Below, in pieces: positions 37,009-45,456 of a DNA stretch of 64,000 nucleotides. The DNA comes from Candidatus Desulfovibrio intestinavium (lineage in GTDB: Bacteria > Desulfobacterota > Desulfovibrionia > Desulfovibrionales > Desulfovibrionaceae): NCBI GenBank assembly GCA_019118345.1, contig DWZD01000019.1, positions 62,001 to 126,000 on the forward strand. The letters run 5' to 3'. Within the stretch, counting starts at the first letter, position 1. Every line of letters begins with the position of its first letter. The notes beneath the pieces are model-generated. The model saw only the letters and a list, made by a program, of their open reading frames with translations, was not told where the DNA came from and did no database searches. The translations under genes and the position numbers were made by a program.

Positions 37009-39687
37009 ATGCCCCGCAATGATGACTCTCGAACCCAACGGAAGCCGCCCGCCCAAAGGCCGGAACGGGCCGAACAGGGGAGCGGCAAGGGCACCCTCAT
37101 CAGCTGGATCATCCTGAGCCTTGTCCTGCTGTGCCTCTTCTGGTTCGTTCACGCGCTCCTGAGCGGAAAATTCAACCACCTCCTTTTCCGTCAGCCCGGG
37201 GAGGCCGCCACCGCCGCCGGGCCGGCACGCGGCGGCGACGTTCCGGCGATCTGCGCCGTGCAGGGGCCTGAGCGTGCCGGGGTCGTGACGCCCCCCCCGC
37301 TCTACGGGGAGCCGCCCGAGGAGGATTCCTCTTCCGCGCCGCAGCCTGATTATGACGCGACCGTCCTGTCGTCTTACGGCGACATCGCCATCACCCGCCT
37401 GCTCCCCGGGGAACTGTTCTTCCTCGGCAACCACCTTTACTGGACATACCATATGCGGGCGGCGGAATACTACGAGGCGGCCGCCGAACAGGGCCATGAC
37501 TGGGCGCAATTCCGTCTGACCTTCCTGTATGCCGAAGGCGACGGCGTGCCGCGCGATGCCGGGCAGGCGAGGTACTGGTTCCGCAGCGCCGCCGAACAGG
37601 GGGTGCCCGGCGCCATGTGCCGCATGGGCGAAATTCTCGCCGGGGGCGAGGGCGAGCCGAAGGACACGGCCCGGGCGGCGGAATGGTTCCGCAAGGCCGC
37701 CGAACAGGGCCATACCCTTGCCCAGTTCCGGCTGGCGTACCTGTATTACACCGGCGACGGCCTGCCGCTGCACAGGAAAAAGGCCGCCGAATGGTTCCGC
37801 AAGGCCGCCGAACGGGATCATGCCGTCGCTTGCTACAATCTGGGCCTCATGTATCTTCAGGGCGACGGTCTGCCGCAGGACAGGGCGCAGGCGCTGGCGT
37901 GGTTCAGCCGGGCCGCCGAACAGGGACATCCCGAGGCCTGCTACCATCTGGGCCTCATGTATGAACGGGGCGACGGCCCTGCCCCGGACGCGCACAAGGC
38001 GGCCCGCTGGCTCCTCAAGGCGGCCAATCAGGGCCTTCAGGAAGCCGTGGAAGCCCTGCGGCGGGACGCTCTCCGCACGGCCTGCGCGGACAATCTCCGG
38101 CAGAGCGACGAGAGGGCCGAGTATCAGGCGCTTTTGCGGCGCGCGCAGGATGGCGAGGCCGATGCGCAGCACCAACTGGGCGCGGCCCTCGAGAACGGCG
38201 ATTTCGATCGGCAAAAGGACGAGGCGCAGGCGGCCCAATGGTACCGCAAGGCCGCCGAACAGGGACATCCCGCCGCGCAGCTGCGGCTGGCCCGGATGTG
38301 CGAGGACGGCACGGGCGTGCCGCAGGACAAGGCCGAAGCCGCCGAATGGTACCGCAAGGCCGCCGAGCAGGACAATGCCGAGGCCCAAAAGGCGCTGGCC
38401 CGCATGTACCATGCGGGCGACGGCATCCCCCGGGACATGGCGCAGGCCGTCCACTGGTACCGCAAGCTGGCGGAACGGAGCGACGACAAGGAAGCCGGAG
38501 CGGCCCTGAACGCGCTCGGGAAAATCTACGCCGCAGGCGACGGCCTGCCGCGCGACATGACGCTGGCCGTGAACTGCTTTCGCGAGGCGGCCCTGCGGGA
38601 GGACAACGAGGCCCCCGCCCTGCTGGCCCACATCCATGCCGCAGGCGACGGCCTGCCGCGCGACATGGGCAAGGCCCTGCTCTGGCAGCACTGGGCGCTG
38701 TGGCGGGGCGACGGACATGCCCTGCACGAACTGGCGCGCCTCCATGCCGGTGGCGACGGCCTGCCGCGCCATACGGCGCTGGCCGCCGCATGGTACTACC
38801 GGCTTTGCGAGGATGGCAGCCAGGCCGCCGAAGCGGTGAAGGCGCTGCAAGCCCTCGGGGTGGATCTTGCCGACTTGCGGAAATACCCCGATGTCATCCA
38901 CAGGCTTCTGAAAATCGGCATGACCGCCGCCAGAGCCGAGCTGGCGCTCGAGGCGGCGGCAACGGTCAGGACGGCGCGGGGCAAGGCCAGAATCGCCGCC
39001 CTTTGCGCCGCGCTGGCACGCCTCGTGCCCGATCCCGCCGCCGAACTGGCGCGCCTGCAAAAGGAGAGGCGCACGCCGCCCATCATCATGCAGATGGCCG
39101 CCGTCACCTTCGCCAGAGTCACGACCGTCAACCGCGAGATCCTCTTTACCCTGGGCCGGATGCACGATGAAGGCGACGGCGTGCCGCGCAACCTGACCGA
39201 AAGCCTCTACTGCTACCGTCTGGCGACCGTACGGGGCGACAGCCGGGCGCAAGCCGCGCTGCGACGGCTGCTCCCGGACATTGCTCCCGCCCCCGGCACG
39301 CCAAAGGCCGCCACGCCCTCTGACGGAGACATGGCGGCCAGCCTGCTCGCCGAAGGCCGTGCCCTCTGGAACGGCGACGGCGTGCCCGCGGACAGGGCGC
39401 AGGCCGTGGCCCGCTTCCGCAAGGCCGTGGATTACGGCAGCGCCGAAGCGGCCCGGATTCTGGCGCGCTGCTGCTTTTTCGGCGAGGGCACGCGGGAAAG
39501 CGATGCCGAAAGCCTGTTTTACCTGCTCATGTATAAATGGCTGCTCGGCAAGAACAGGCCGCTGCCCGAGGCCGAGGCGGCCCTGAAGAATTATTGCGAG
39601 CAGGTGTTGCCCCGTGAGGTTATGGAGGAACTGTGGCAGCGGTACAATGATGCGCTCGCCGCCATCCGGCAGCGCGTGTGGGACTGA
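37009..39687 (+). CDS. Membrane-anchored Sel1-like repeat protein F
   Basis: 892 residues, the largest intact member. CAGGAGG lies 8 bases before the ATG. A basic N-terminus precedes one membrane helix at about 29-51, then a Pro/Ala-rich spacer and the first SLR block. The linker (ALRRDALRTACADNLRQSDE), a second block, a helical region and the C-terminal module ARILARCCFFGEGTRESDAE follow. The tail ends AIRQRVWD. Domain order is the same as in A and C. Function unknown. Confidence 0.8.
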   Translation: MPRNDDSRTQRKPPAQRPERAEQGSGKGTLISWIILSLVLLCLFWFVHALLSGKFNHLLFRQPGEAATAAGPARGGDVPAICAVQGPERAGVVTPPPLYGEPPEEDSSSAPQPDYDATVLSSYGDIAITRLLPGELFFLGNHLYWTYHMRAAEYYEAAAEQGHDWAQFRLTFLYAEGDGVPRDAGQARYWFRSAAEQGVPGAMCRMGEILAGGEGEPKDTARAAEWFRKAAEQGHTLAQFRLAYLYYTGDGLPLHRKKAAEWFRKAAERDHAVACYNLGLMYLQGDGLPQDRAQALAWFSRAAEQGHPEACYHLGLMYERGDGPAPDAHKAARWLLKAANQGLQEAVEALRRDALRTACADNLRQSDERAEYQALLRRAQDGEADAQHQLGAALENGDFDRQKDEAQAAQWYRKAAEQGHPAAQLRLARMCEDGTGVPQDKAEAAEWYRKAAEQDNAEAQKALARMYHAGDGIPRDMAQAVHWYRKLAERSDDKEAGAALNALGKIYAAGDGLPRDMTLAVNCFREAALREDNEAPALLAHIHAAGDGLPRDMGKALLWQHWALWRGDGHALHELARLHAGGDGLPRHTALAAAWYYRLCEDGSQAAEAVKALQALGVDLADLRKYPDVIHRLLKIGMTAARAELALEAAATVRTARGKARIAALCAALARLVPDPAAELARLQKERRTPPIIMQMAAVTFARVTTVNREILFTLGRMHDEGDGVPRNLTESLYCYRLATVRGDSRAQAALRRLLPDIAPAPGTPKAATPSDGDMAASLLAEGRALWNGDGVPADRAQAVARFRKAVDYGSAEAARILARCCFFGEGTRESDAESLFYLLMYKWLLGKNRPLPEAEAALKNYCEQVLPREVMEELWQRYNDALAAIRQRVWD

Positions 39688-39740
39688 ACCGCGCCGCCCG
39701 CAAACGCCCGGCGCCCCGCGCGCCGCACAGGAAGAAAAGC

Positions 39741-40976
39741 ATGCCCCGAAAACCGCCTCACCCGCCCTTCCGCCCGGCACGCGGGCCTGCCGCCCCCCTG
39801 CGGCATTTCGCCGTCCTGCTCGGCATGGGCCTTGTCCTTGCCGTCCTCGGCTTCTTTCAGCCCGGCCCGCTGCTGGCCGCCCCGGACGAACCGGACGAAG
39901 CCGCCGCGTCCCCCGGACAGGAGGCGGAAAGCGACCTGCCGCAAGAGGCGCGGGAGCAGGTGGCGCGCTACCGCGAAGCTGCGGAAGCGGGGAACGCCGA
40001 GGCCCAGTTCAGGATGGGCATGGCGTATTACTGGCGCAACAAGGCGCAGGCGGCAAAATGGTTCCGCAAGGCCGCCGAACAGGGCCATGCCGACGCGCAG
40101 TACGAGCTGGCGAGCATCTGCTACCTGGGCAACGGCGTGCCGCAGGACAAGGCGCAGGCGGCGCAATGGTTCCGCAAGGCGGCGGTGCAGGGCCATGTCT
40201 TCGCCTGTCACGATCTGGCCGTCGTGTACTACTTGGGCGATGGCGTGCCGCAGGACAAGGCTCAAGCCGCCGTCTGGTTCCGCAAGGCGGCGGAACAGGG
40301 ACGTGAGAATGCCTGCCTCAATCTGGGCAGCATGTACTACAATGGCGATGGCGTGCCGCAGGACAGGGCGCAGGCGGCAAAATGGTATCGCATGGCGGCT
40401 GAGCGGGACAACGGAACGGCGCAGTACCTGCTGAGCCTCCTCTACGAGACCGGCGACGGTCTGCCGCAGGACAGGGGAAAGGCGCTGGAATGGCTCCGCA
40501 AGGCGGCGGAACACAGCCATAGAGAGGCCATGCTTGCCCTGTCGCGCAAGTATGCCGTCGGCGACGGCCTGCCGCAGGACGAAAAAGAGGCGCTGGAATG
40601 GCTCCGCAGTGCGGCGGCATACGGACATCCCGAGGCCCAATACGAGATGGGCCTGCGCTACAGCCGGGGCGATGGCGTGGCACAGGATCAGAAGCGGGCG
40701 ATCAGCTTCCTCAGGGACGCGGCGCGGCGCGGTCATGCCGGGGCGGCGCTGCTCATGGCCCAACGCCATGCCAACGGCGACGGCGTCCCACGGGACGACG
40801 TTCAGGCCTACGTTTTTCTGCGGCTGCACATGGCCCTTGCCGGCGATACGGCCCTGCCCGCCGACGCGGCGGCCCTGAAGGTCATTCTTGAGCGGCTGCT
40901 GACGCCCGAACGGCAGGCCGAGGCCCGGCGGCAAGCCGAAACCCTGAAGGAAAAGGCGCAACCGGCGGCAAACTGA
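39741..40976 (+). CDS. Secreted Sel1-like repeat protein G
   Basis: 411 residues from the ATG at 39741 (AGGAAG upstream). The N-terminus has a basic region and a hydrophobic stretch (FAVLLGMGLVLAVLGFF) followed by PGPLLAAPDE, a plausible signal-peptidase site, so it is probably periplasmic or secreted rather than anchored. About eight SLR units occupy residues 80-370. The linker and C-terminal module of A, C and F are missing. The upstream bases and first codons (CAGGA-GAAAA-C-ATGCCCCG pattern) resemble those of F and H, pointing to duplication. Confidence 0.8.
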   Translation: MPRKPPHPPFRPARGPAAPLRHFAVLLGMGLVLAVLGFFQPGPLLAAPDEPDEAAASPGQEAESDLPQEAREQVARYREAAEAGNAEAQFRMGMAYYWRNKAQAAKWFRKAAEQGHADAQYELASICYLGNGVPQDKAQAAQWFRKAAVQGHVFACHDLAVVYYLGDGVPQDKAQAAVWFRKAAEQGRENACLNLGSMYYNGDGVPQDRAQAAKWYRMAAERDNGTAQYLLSLLYETGDGLPQDRGKALEWLRKAAEHSHREAMLALSRKYAVGDGLPQDEKEALEWLRSAAAYGHPEAQYEMGLRYSRGDGVAQDQKRAISFLRDAARRGHAGAALLMAQRHANGDGVPRDDVQAYVFLRLHMALAGDTALPADAAALKVILERLLTPERQAEARRQAETLKEKAQPAAN

Positions 40977-41070
40977 GGCCGCGCCTGCCGACCGCCCCGC
41001 CGGAGGACATTCCCTGACGGCTTCAAGCACACGTCAACCAGCGGCCTGAAAGCCGCACAGGAGGAAAACC

Positions 41071-41442
41071 ATGCCCCGGAAACCGCTTCTGTTCCCCCGC
41101 CCGGCATGCGGGCGCGCCGCCATCCTGCGGCGTCTCGCCGCCGCCCTTGGCATGGGCCTTGTCCTTGCCGTCCTCAGCCTTGCCCGACCCGGCCCGCTGC
41201 AGGCCACCCCGGATGACCCCGCCGCGTCCGCCGGACAGATTGCTGAAAACGACCTGCCGCAAGGCGCGCGGGAGAAGGCGGCGCGCCACCGCAAGGCCGC
41301 GGAAGCGGGGAACGCCGAGGCCCAATACAAGATGGGCATGGCCTATAACCTGCATGACAAGGCGCAGGCGGTCGAATGGTTCCGCAAGGCCGCCGAACAG
41401 GGCGACGCCGTGGCGCAACAATATCTGAATCAGCTGCCGTAG
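41071..41442 (+). CDS. Short secreted Sel1-like repeat protein H
   Basis: 123 residues, GGAGG upstream. The first 65 residues parallel protein G (LGMGLVLAVLSLARPGPLQA against LGMGLVLAVLGFFQPGPLLA), including the signal peptide. Only about one and a half SLR units follow (AGNAEAQYKMGMAY, WFRKAAEQGDAVAQQYL) before the stop. It looks like a truncated copy of G or a minimal repeat protein. It is the last gene of the cluster, 140 bases from a tRNA on the other strand. Confidence 0.75.
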   Translation: MPRKPLLFPRPACGRAAILRRLAAALGMGLVLAVLSLARPGPLQATPDDPAASAGQIAENDLPQGAREKAARHRKAAEAGNAEAQYKMGMAYNLHDKAQAVEWFRKAAEQGDAVAQQYLNQLP

Positions 41443-41542
41443 GACGGGGAACCGCAGGCACGGCGGCGACGCCGTGCATCTCCCCCCTGAGCGGCCCGAC
41501 CCGGCGGGCTGAAGCCCGCCCGCGCCGGACACCGCGCAAAAC

Positions 41543-41571
41543 AAAAAAAGGCCCATGCCGAAGCATGGGCC
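41543..41571 (-). terminator. Terminator of tRNA-Phe
   Basis: On the minus strand GGCCCATGC-TTCG-GCATGGGCC followed by seven T, a few bases after the tRNA 3' end. Confidence 0.92.
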
Positions 41572-41583
41572 TTGCCTTCCTCA

Positions 41584-41659
41584 TGGTGCCGAGGGACAGA
41601 ATTGAACTGCCGACACGGGGATTTTCAGTCCCCTGCTCTACCAACTGAGCTACCTCGGC
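41584..41659 (-). tRNA. tRNA-Phe (GAA)
   Basis: A 76-base cloverleaf on the minus strand: acceptor GCCGAGG/CCTCGGC, D-arm GCTCAGTTGGTAGAGC, anticodon arm GGGGACTGAAAATCCCC with anticodon GAA, T-arm around GTTCAATTC and an encoded 3' CCA. It stands alone at the end of the SLR cluster, and no duplicated attachment-site fragment was seen nearby. Confidence 0.95.
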
Positions 41660-41814
41660 CCTGACGGCGTGCCGTCGTGACAAAAATCCTTCTACGCAAA
41701 AGCGCCGGGCTTGGCAAGTCTTTTTTCGGCTTTTTTCGCGAGACTTGAATTCTTCCCTGTCAGGGGCCATACTCTCCCACCGGAAACCGGCTGCCCCCGG
41801 CCGCTTTCAGGAAC

Positions 41815-43182
41815 ATGCGCATGAATTACCGCACGCTGCTGCCCGCCTCCCTGCGGGAAAGCCACGAACTCTCCCGACTGGGCGCATGGCGGCTCTGCCT
41901 GCAGGCCCTGCTGACCGGCTTCATTTCCGGCGGCATCATCGGCAGTTTCCGCTGGCTTTACGATCATATCCGTCTCTCCTCCGGCTACTGGCTGCAACTT
42001 TATGCCGCCGACACGCCGCTGGCCTGGCTCTACATCGTGGCCGGGCTGGCCCTGCTGGCCATGTCGGCCCACCTGCTGCTGCGCCACGAGCCGCTGATCA
42101 GCGGCAGCGGCATCCCGCAGGTGGAACTCATGGCGGCCGGCCTGCTGCCGCCCATGCGCTGGCAGCGGGTGCTCTGGTGCAAGTTCACGGGCACGCTGGC
42201 CGCCCTCAGCGCCGGGCTTTCCGTGGGCCGCGAAGGCCCCTGCATCCAGATGGGGGCCTGTGTGGGCGCGGGCGTCGGCCAGCTCTGGCATGCGCCCGAG
42301 GCCCAGCGCGCCCGCTTTCTGGTGGGCGGCAGCGTGGCCGGACTGACCGCCGCCTTCGGCGCGCCCGTGGCGGGCATGTTCTTTGCTTTCGAGGAAATGC
42401 GCAGCCCGCTGGGTTGGCCCCTGCTCTGCTTTGCGGCCCTTTCCGCCGCCGGAGCATGGCTGGCGCTCGCCCTGTTCTTTGATTTCGGGCCGGTCTTTCC
42501 CTTTGCCGTCTGGCGCGATCTCGCCTGGCGGGACTACTGGCTGCCTCCCTGCATGGGTCTGCTCTGCGGGCTGGTCGGCCTCATCTATAATGCCGTGATC
42601 ATTCGCCTGACCCTCTGGCAGGACAGCCTGAGCTTTCTGCCGCCCTGGCTGCGTTCCGCCTTTCCCTTTGCCCTGAGCGGCCTCCTGCTGGCCGTCTGGC
42701 CGGAACTGGTGGGCGGCGTGGGCATCGACACCCTTGATCTGGCCTCGCCCGTCCTGCTCGGCAAGGGCCTTGCCCTGCTGCTCCCCCTGCTGCTCGGCAA
42801 GATCCTTTTTTCGGGCCTGAGCTTTGCCTCGGGCGTGGCCGGCGGTCTGCTCATGCCCATGCTGCTGGCCGGCAGCCTGCTCGGGGCCTGCGTGGCCTCG
42901 CCCCTGCTGGACGCGGGCTGGATCCGCGCCGACCAGATACCTGTCCTGCTGGTGCTGGGCATGGGCGGCCTCTTTGCCGCCACGGTACGCGCCCCGCTCA
43001 CGGGCGCGGCGCTGGTGGTGGAAATGGCTGCCTGTCCCCTTTCCGCGCCTGCCGTGCTGCTCACGGCCCTGCCGGCCGCCTGGCTGGCCGGCCGTCTGGA
43101 CGGCGCGCCTGTTTACGAGAGCCTCAAGGCCCGCATCCTGCACCGGAGAGCTGCCGCCCAGACGGCGGCAGCATCACCATAA
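41815..43182 (+). CDS. CLC-type chloride/proton exchanger
   Basis: 455 residues (453 if the ATG at 41821 is used, which is better spaced from AGGA). The three chloride-site motifs are present: GSGIPQVE (97-104), GREGPCIQMG with the gating Glu140, and the GVAGGLLMP helix. Glu194 in AFEEM corresponds to the internal proton glutamate of E. coli ClC-ec1, so this is probably an exchanger, not a channel. No CBS domains follow. Such proteins help acid resistance or anion balance. It is alone on its strand after the tRNA. Confidence 0.88.
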   Translation: MRMNYRTLLPASLRESHELSRLGAWRLCLQALLTGFISGGIIGSFRWLYDHIRLSSGYWLQLYAADTPLAWLYIVAGLALLAMSAHLLLRHEPLISGSGIPQVELMAAGLLPPMRWQRVLWCKFTGTLAALSAGLSVGREGPCIQMGACVGAGVGQLWHAPEAQRARFLVGGSVAGLTAAFGAPVAGMFFAFEEMRSPLGWPLLCFAALSAAGAWLALALFFDFGPVFPFAVWRDLAWRDYWLPPCMGLLCGLVGLIYNAVIIRLTLWQDSLSFLPPWLRSAFPFALSGLLLAVWPELVGGVGIDTLDLASPVLLGKGLALLLPLLLGKILFSGLSFASGVAGGLLMPMLLAGSLLGACVASPLLDAGWIRADQIPVLLVLGMGGLFAATVRAPLTGAALVVEMAACPLSAPAVLLTALPAAWLAGRLDGAPVYESLKARILHRRAAAQTAAASP

Positions 43183-43215
43183 CCAGCTGCGCTTATTGAA
43201 TTTTCAAAAAAGTTC

Positions 43216-43244
43216 TTGCAAAGTTTGCGCTAATTGGCTAACAG
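43216..43244 (+). promoter_or_regulatory. Candidate promoter of the PaaK-like gene
   Basis: TTGCAA, 17 bases, then TAACAG. A small inverted repeat TTGAA-TT-TTCAA lies just upstream. Confidence 0.4.
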
Positions 43245-43279
43245 AATGCACTCATGAAAAACCTTGACAAGGTGATAGT

Positions 43280-44545
43280 ATGACCCGCAAAGATCGCACC
43301 GAAGGCATCTACAGCCGCCGCGAGGTGCTCGACGACAGCGAGCGCCGCCAGTACTGCCTGATTCAGCTCAAGGAGCTGCTTTCCTACGCCTACCGCTATT
43401 CGGAAGACGTCAAGAAGCGCTTTGACCGCGCCCAATTCAATGTGGAGAAGTTCAAAACCCTCTCCGACATCAAGCATATTCCCATCCTCAAGAAGAAGGA
43501 GCTTATCTTCCTCCAGTCCATGGGGCCGCGTCTGGGCGGCCTGCTGACCAAGGACATCGGCGATCTGAAGCGCATCTTCCTCTCGCCCGGCCCCATCTTC
43601 GACCCCGAGGATCGCGCCGAGGACTACTGGGGCTATACCGAAGCCTTCTATTCCGTGGGCTTCCGCCCGGGCGACGCCGTGCAAAACACCTTCAACTACC
43701 AGCTGACGCCGGCGGGCCTCATGTTTGAAGAACCCCTGCGCAATCTGGGCTGTGCCGTCATTCCCGCCGGGCCGTCCGATGCCACCACCCAGCTGGACGT
43801 CATGCAGAAGCTGCGCGTCTGCGGCTATGTGGGCACGCCGAGCTTTCTCATGCACCTGGCCCAGAAGGCCGAGGAAAAGGGCCTCAACCTGCGCAAGGAT
43901 CTCTTCCTCGAAGTGGCCTTCGTCACCGGCGAACGCCTGTCCGAGAAGATGCGCTCCCAGATGGAAAAGAAATACGACCTCATCATGCGGCAGGGCTACG
44001 GCACGGCGGACGTGGGCTGTATCGGCTACGAATGCTTCCACAAGACCGGCCTGCACATCGCCAACCGCTGTTATGTGGAAATCTGCCACCCCGATACCGG
44101 CATCCCACTCAAGGACGGCGAAGTGGGCGAAATTGTGGTGACCGCCTTCAACAAGACCTATCCCCTCATTCGTCTGGCCACCGGCGATCTGTCCTACATC
44201 GACCGCAGCCCCTGCGCCTGCGGCCGTACCAGCCCGCGCCTGGGCAGCATCGTGGGCCGCGTGGACACCACGGCCCGCATCATGGGCATGTTCGTCTACC
44301 CGCATCAGGTGGAACAGGTCATGAGCCGCTTCGAGGAAGTCAAGCGCTGGCAGATCGAAGTCACCAATCCCGGCGGCATCGACGAAATGACCCTCTTCAT
44401 CGAAACCAGCGCCTTCAAGCGCGAGGAGGAACTGCTCCATCAGTTCCGTGAAAAGATCAAGCTGCGTCCCGAACTCAAGATCCTTGCGCCCGGCAGCCTG
44501 CCGCCGCAAATCCGGCCCATCGAGGACAAGCGGCACTGGGATTAG
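43280..44545 (+). CDS. PaaK-like phenylacetate-CoA ligase family protein with atypical P-loop
   Basis: 421 residues. The overall fold of the AMP-forming PaaK group is recognisable: GYGTADVGCIGYE (adenine/aromatic motif), LATGDLSYID (ribose Asp), GRVDTTARIMGMFVYP (hinge) and a typical C-terminal domain. However, the phosphate-binding loop normally reading SSGTTG is replaced by LSPGPIFDPEDR in the expected place, so classical adenylation is doubtful. Related coenzyme A ligases activate aryl acids such as phenylacetate or indoleacetate. No phenylacetate pathway genes are adjacent. The start at 43280 has a weak ribosome-binding site. Confidence 0.7.
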   Translation: MTRKDRTEGIYSRREVLDDSERRQYCLIQLKELLSYAYRYSEDVKKRFDRAQFNVEKFKTLSDIKHIPILKKKELIFLQSMGPRLGGLLTKDIGDLKRIFLSPGPIFDPEDRAEDYWGYTEAFYSVGFRPGDAVQNTFNYQLTPAGLMFEEPLRNLGCAVIPAGPSDATTQLDVMQKLRVCGYVGTPSFLMHLAQKAEEKGLNLRKDLFLEVAFVTGERLSEKMRSQMEKKYDLIMRQGYGTADVGCIGYECFHKTGLHIANRCYVEICHPDTGIPLKDGEVGEIVVTAFNKTYPLIRLATGDLSYIDRSPCACGRTSPRLGSIVGRVDTTARIMGMFVYPHQVEQVMSRFEEVKRWQIEVTNPGGIDEMTLFIETSAFKREEELLHQFREKIKLRPELKILAPGSLPPQIRPIEDKRHWD

Positions 44546-44651
44546 GCCCCTTTTCTCTCCCTGAGGACGCCCTTACCCTGCGGGAAGGCGTGCGGACAGG
44601 ACTCGACCTCCCTGCAAACCGCGCCCTTCCCGCCTCTTACGGAGGTCTGTC

Positions 44652-45029
44652 ATGCCCACTCCCCCCCTTGCCGCCCTCCGGCAATGGCTCGAACAACGCC
44701 ACGCCGCCGTCATGGCCGCCGAAGGCCGGGCGCTGGCCTGCCTCGACAGGGGCGATCTGCCCGGCCATGCCGACGGCATGCACGAAAAGGCGCGCCTGCT
44801 CGCCGCCCTGCGCGAGGAGAGCGCGCCCCTGCTCGCCGCCCTGCCCCCGGACATGGACGCCGCCGAACGCGAACGCCTGCGCCATCGCCTGCACTGCTTC
44901 TCGGCCAGCGCCCATAATGCCCTGCGGCTGGATTCCCTGTTCTATATGTCCGCCCTGCTCTATCCCGAAGACCACAAGCCCGGGCAGCCCGACGATCTGC
45001 AGGCCTTCATCGCCACCCTCACGGACTGA
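44652..45029 (+). CDS. Small helical protein of unknown function
   Basis: 125 residues, GGAGG 6 bases before the ATG. The sequence is almost entirely amphipathic helix with many Ala, Leu, Arg and Glu (LRQWLEQRHAAVMAAEGRAL, ERERLRHRLHCF), without signal peptide or membrane segment. The pattern resembles FlgN-type or other export-chaperone helical bundles, but no specific family is recognised and no flagellar gene is nearby. Confidence 0.65.
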   Translation: MPTPPLAALRQWLEQRHAAVMAAEGRALACLDRGDLPGHADGMHEKARLLAALREESAPLLAALPPDMDAAERERLRHRLHCFSASAHNALRLDSLFYMSALLYPEDHKPGQPDDLQAFIATLTD

Positions 45030-45064
45030 ACCCTGCCCTGACCTGCCCCCATCGGAGTTTTGCC

Positions 45065-45448
45065 ATGAAACGTCCCGTGCTTTCCCTTGCCGCCAGCCTT
45101 GCCCTGAGCGCCCTTGTCCTTGCCGCCCCTGCCGCCGCCATGCCCGGCATGGGTTCCGGCAATGACCCGCACGCCGCCGCCGCCGAAAAGTTTGCCAAGA
45201 TGGATGCCGACAAGGACGGCTGCATCAGCGAAAAGGAATTTTGCGCCGCCTACCCCAATATGCAGAAAGCCGCCTTTGCCGCCATTGATACGGACAAGAA
45301 CGGCTGCATCAGCGAAAAGGAGTGGTACGGCTTCGCCGTGGATCACGCCCGGGGCCGCGCCGGCATGCCCGCCCCTGAGGGACAGCAGCCCGCCCCCGCC
45401 GCGCCTGCCGGAAACGACATGCCGCTGGTCATGCCGCCCGCCAAGTAG
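45065..45448 (+). CDS. Secreted two-EF-hand calcium-binding protein
   Basis: 127 residues. A signal peptide ends near Ala25 (VLAAPAAA then MPGMG). Two canonical 12-residue EF loops follow: Asp47 to Glu58 (DADKDGCISEKE) and Asp75 to Glu86 (DTDKNGCISEKE), both with the 1-3-5-12 ligands. A Pro/Ala-rich tail ends the protein. It is expected to bind calcium in the periplasm. Both loops have Cys at position 7 followed by identical ISEKE, suggesting a recent internal duplication. Partner proteins are unknown. Confidence 0.8.
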   Translation: MKRPVLSLAASLALSALVLAAPAAAMPGMGSGNDPHAAAAEKFAKMDADKDGCISEKEFCAAYPNMQKAAFAAIDTDKNGCISEKEWYGFAVDHARGRAGMPAPEGQQPAPAAPAGNDMPLVMPPAK

Positions 45449-45456
45449 CGCCCGAC

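Noticed and set aside
36544..39780. Minus-strand open frame of about 1,078 codons opposite the SLR genes, and a similar one at 28413-31259
   Set aside because: The opposite strand of a repeated GC-rich array stays open by codon bias. The translation simply repeats with the 36-codon period of the real genes.
41543..41659. tRNA-Phe as the attachment site of an integrated element
   Set aside because: No integrase and no repeated tRNA 3' fragment was seen in the neighbouring sequence.
43253..43282. Nine-codon frame (MKNLDKVIV) overlapping the PaaK-like start as a leader peptide
   Set aside because: No ribosome-binding site, no attenuator structure and no codon pattern tied to a regulated amino acid.
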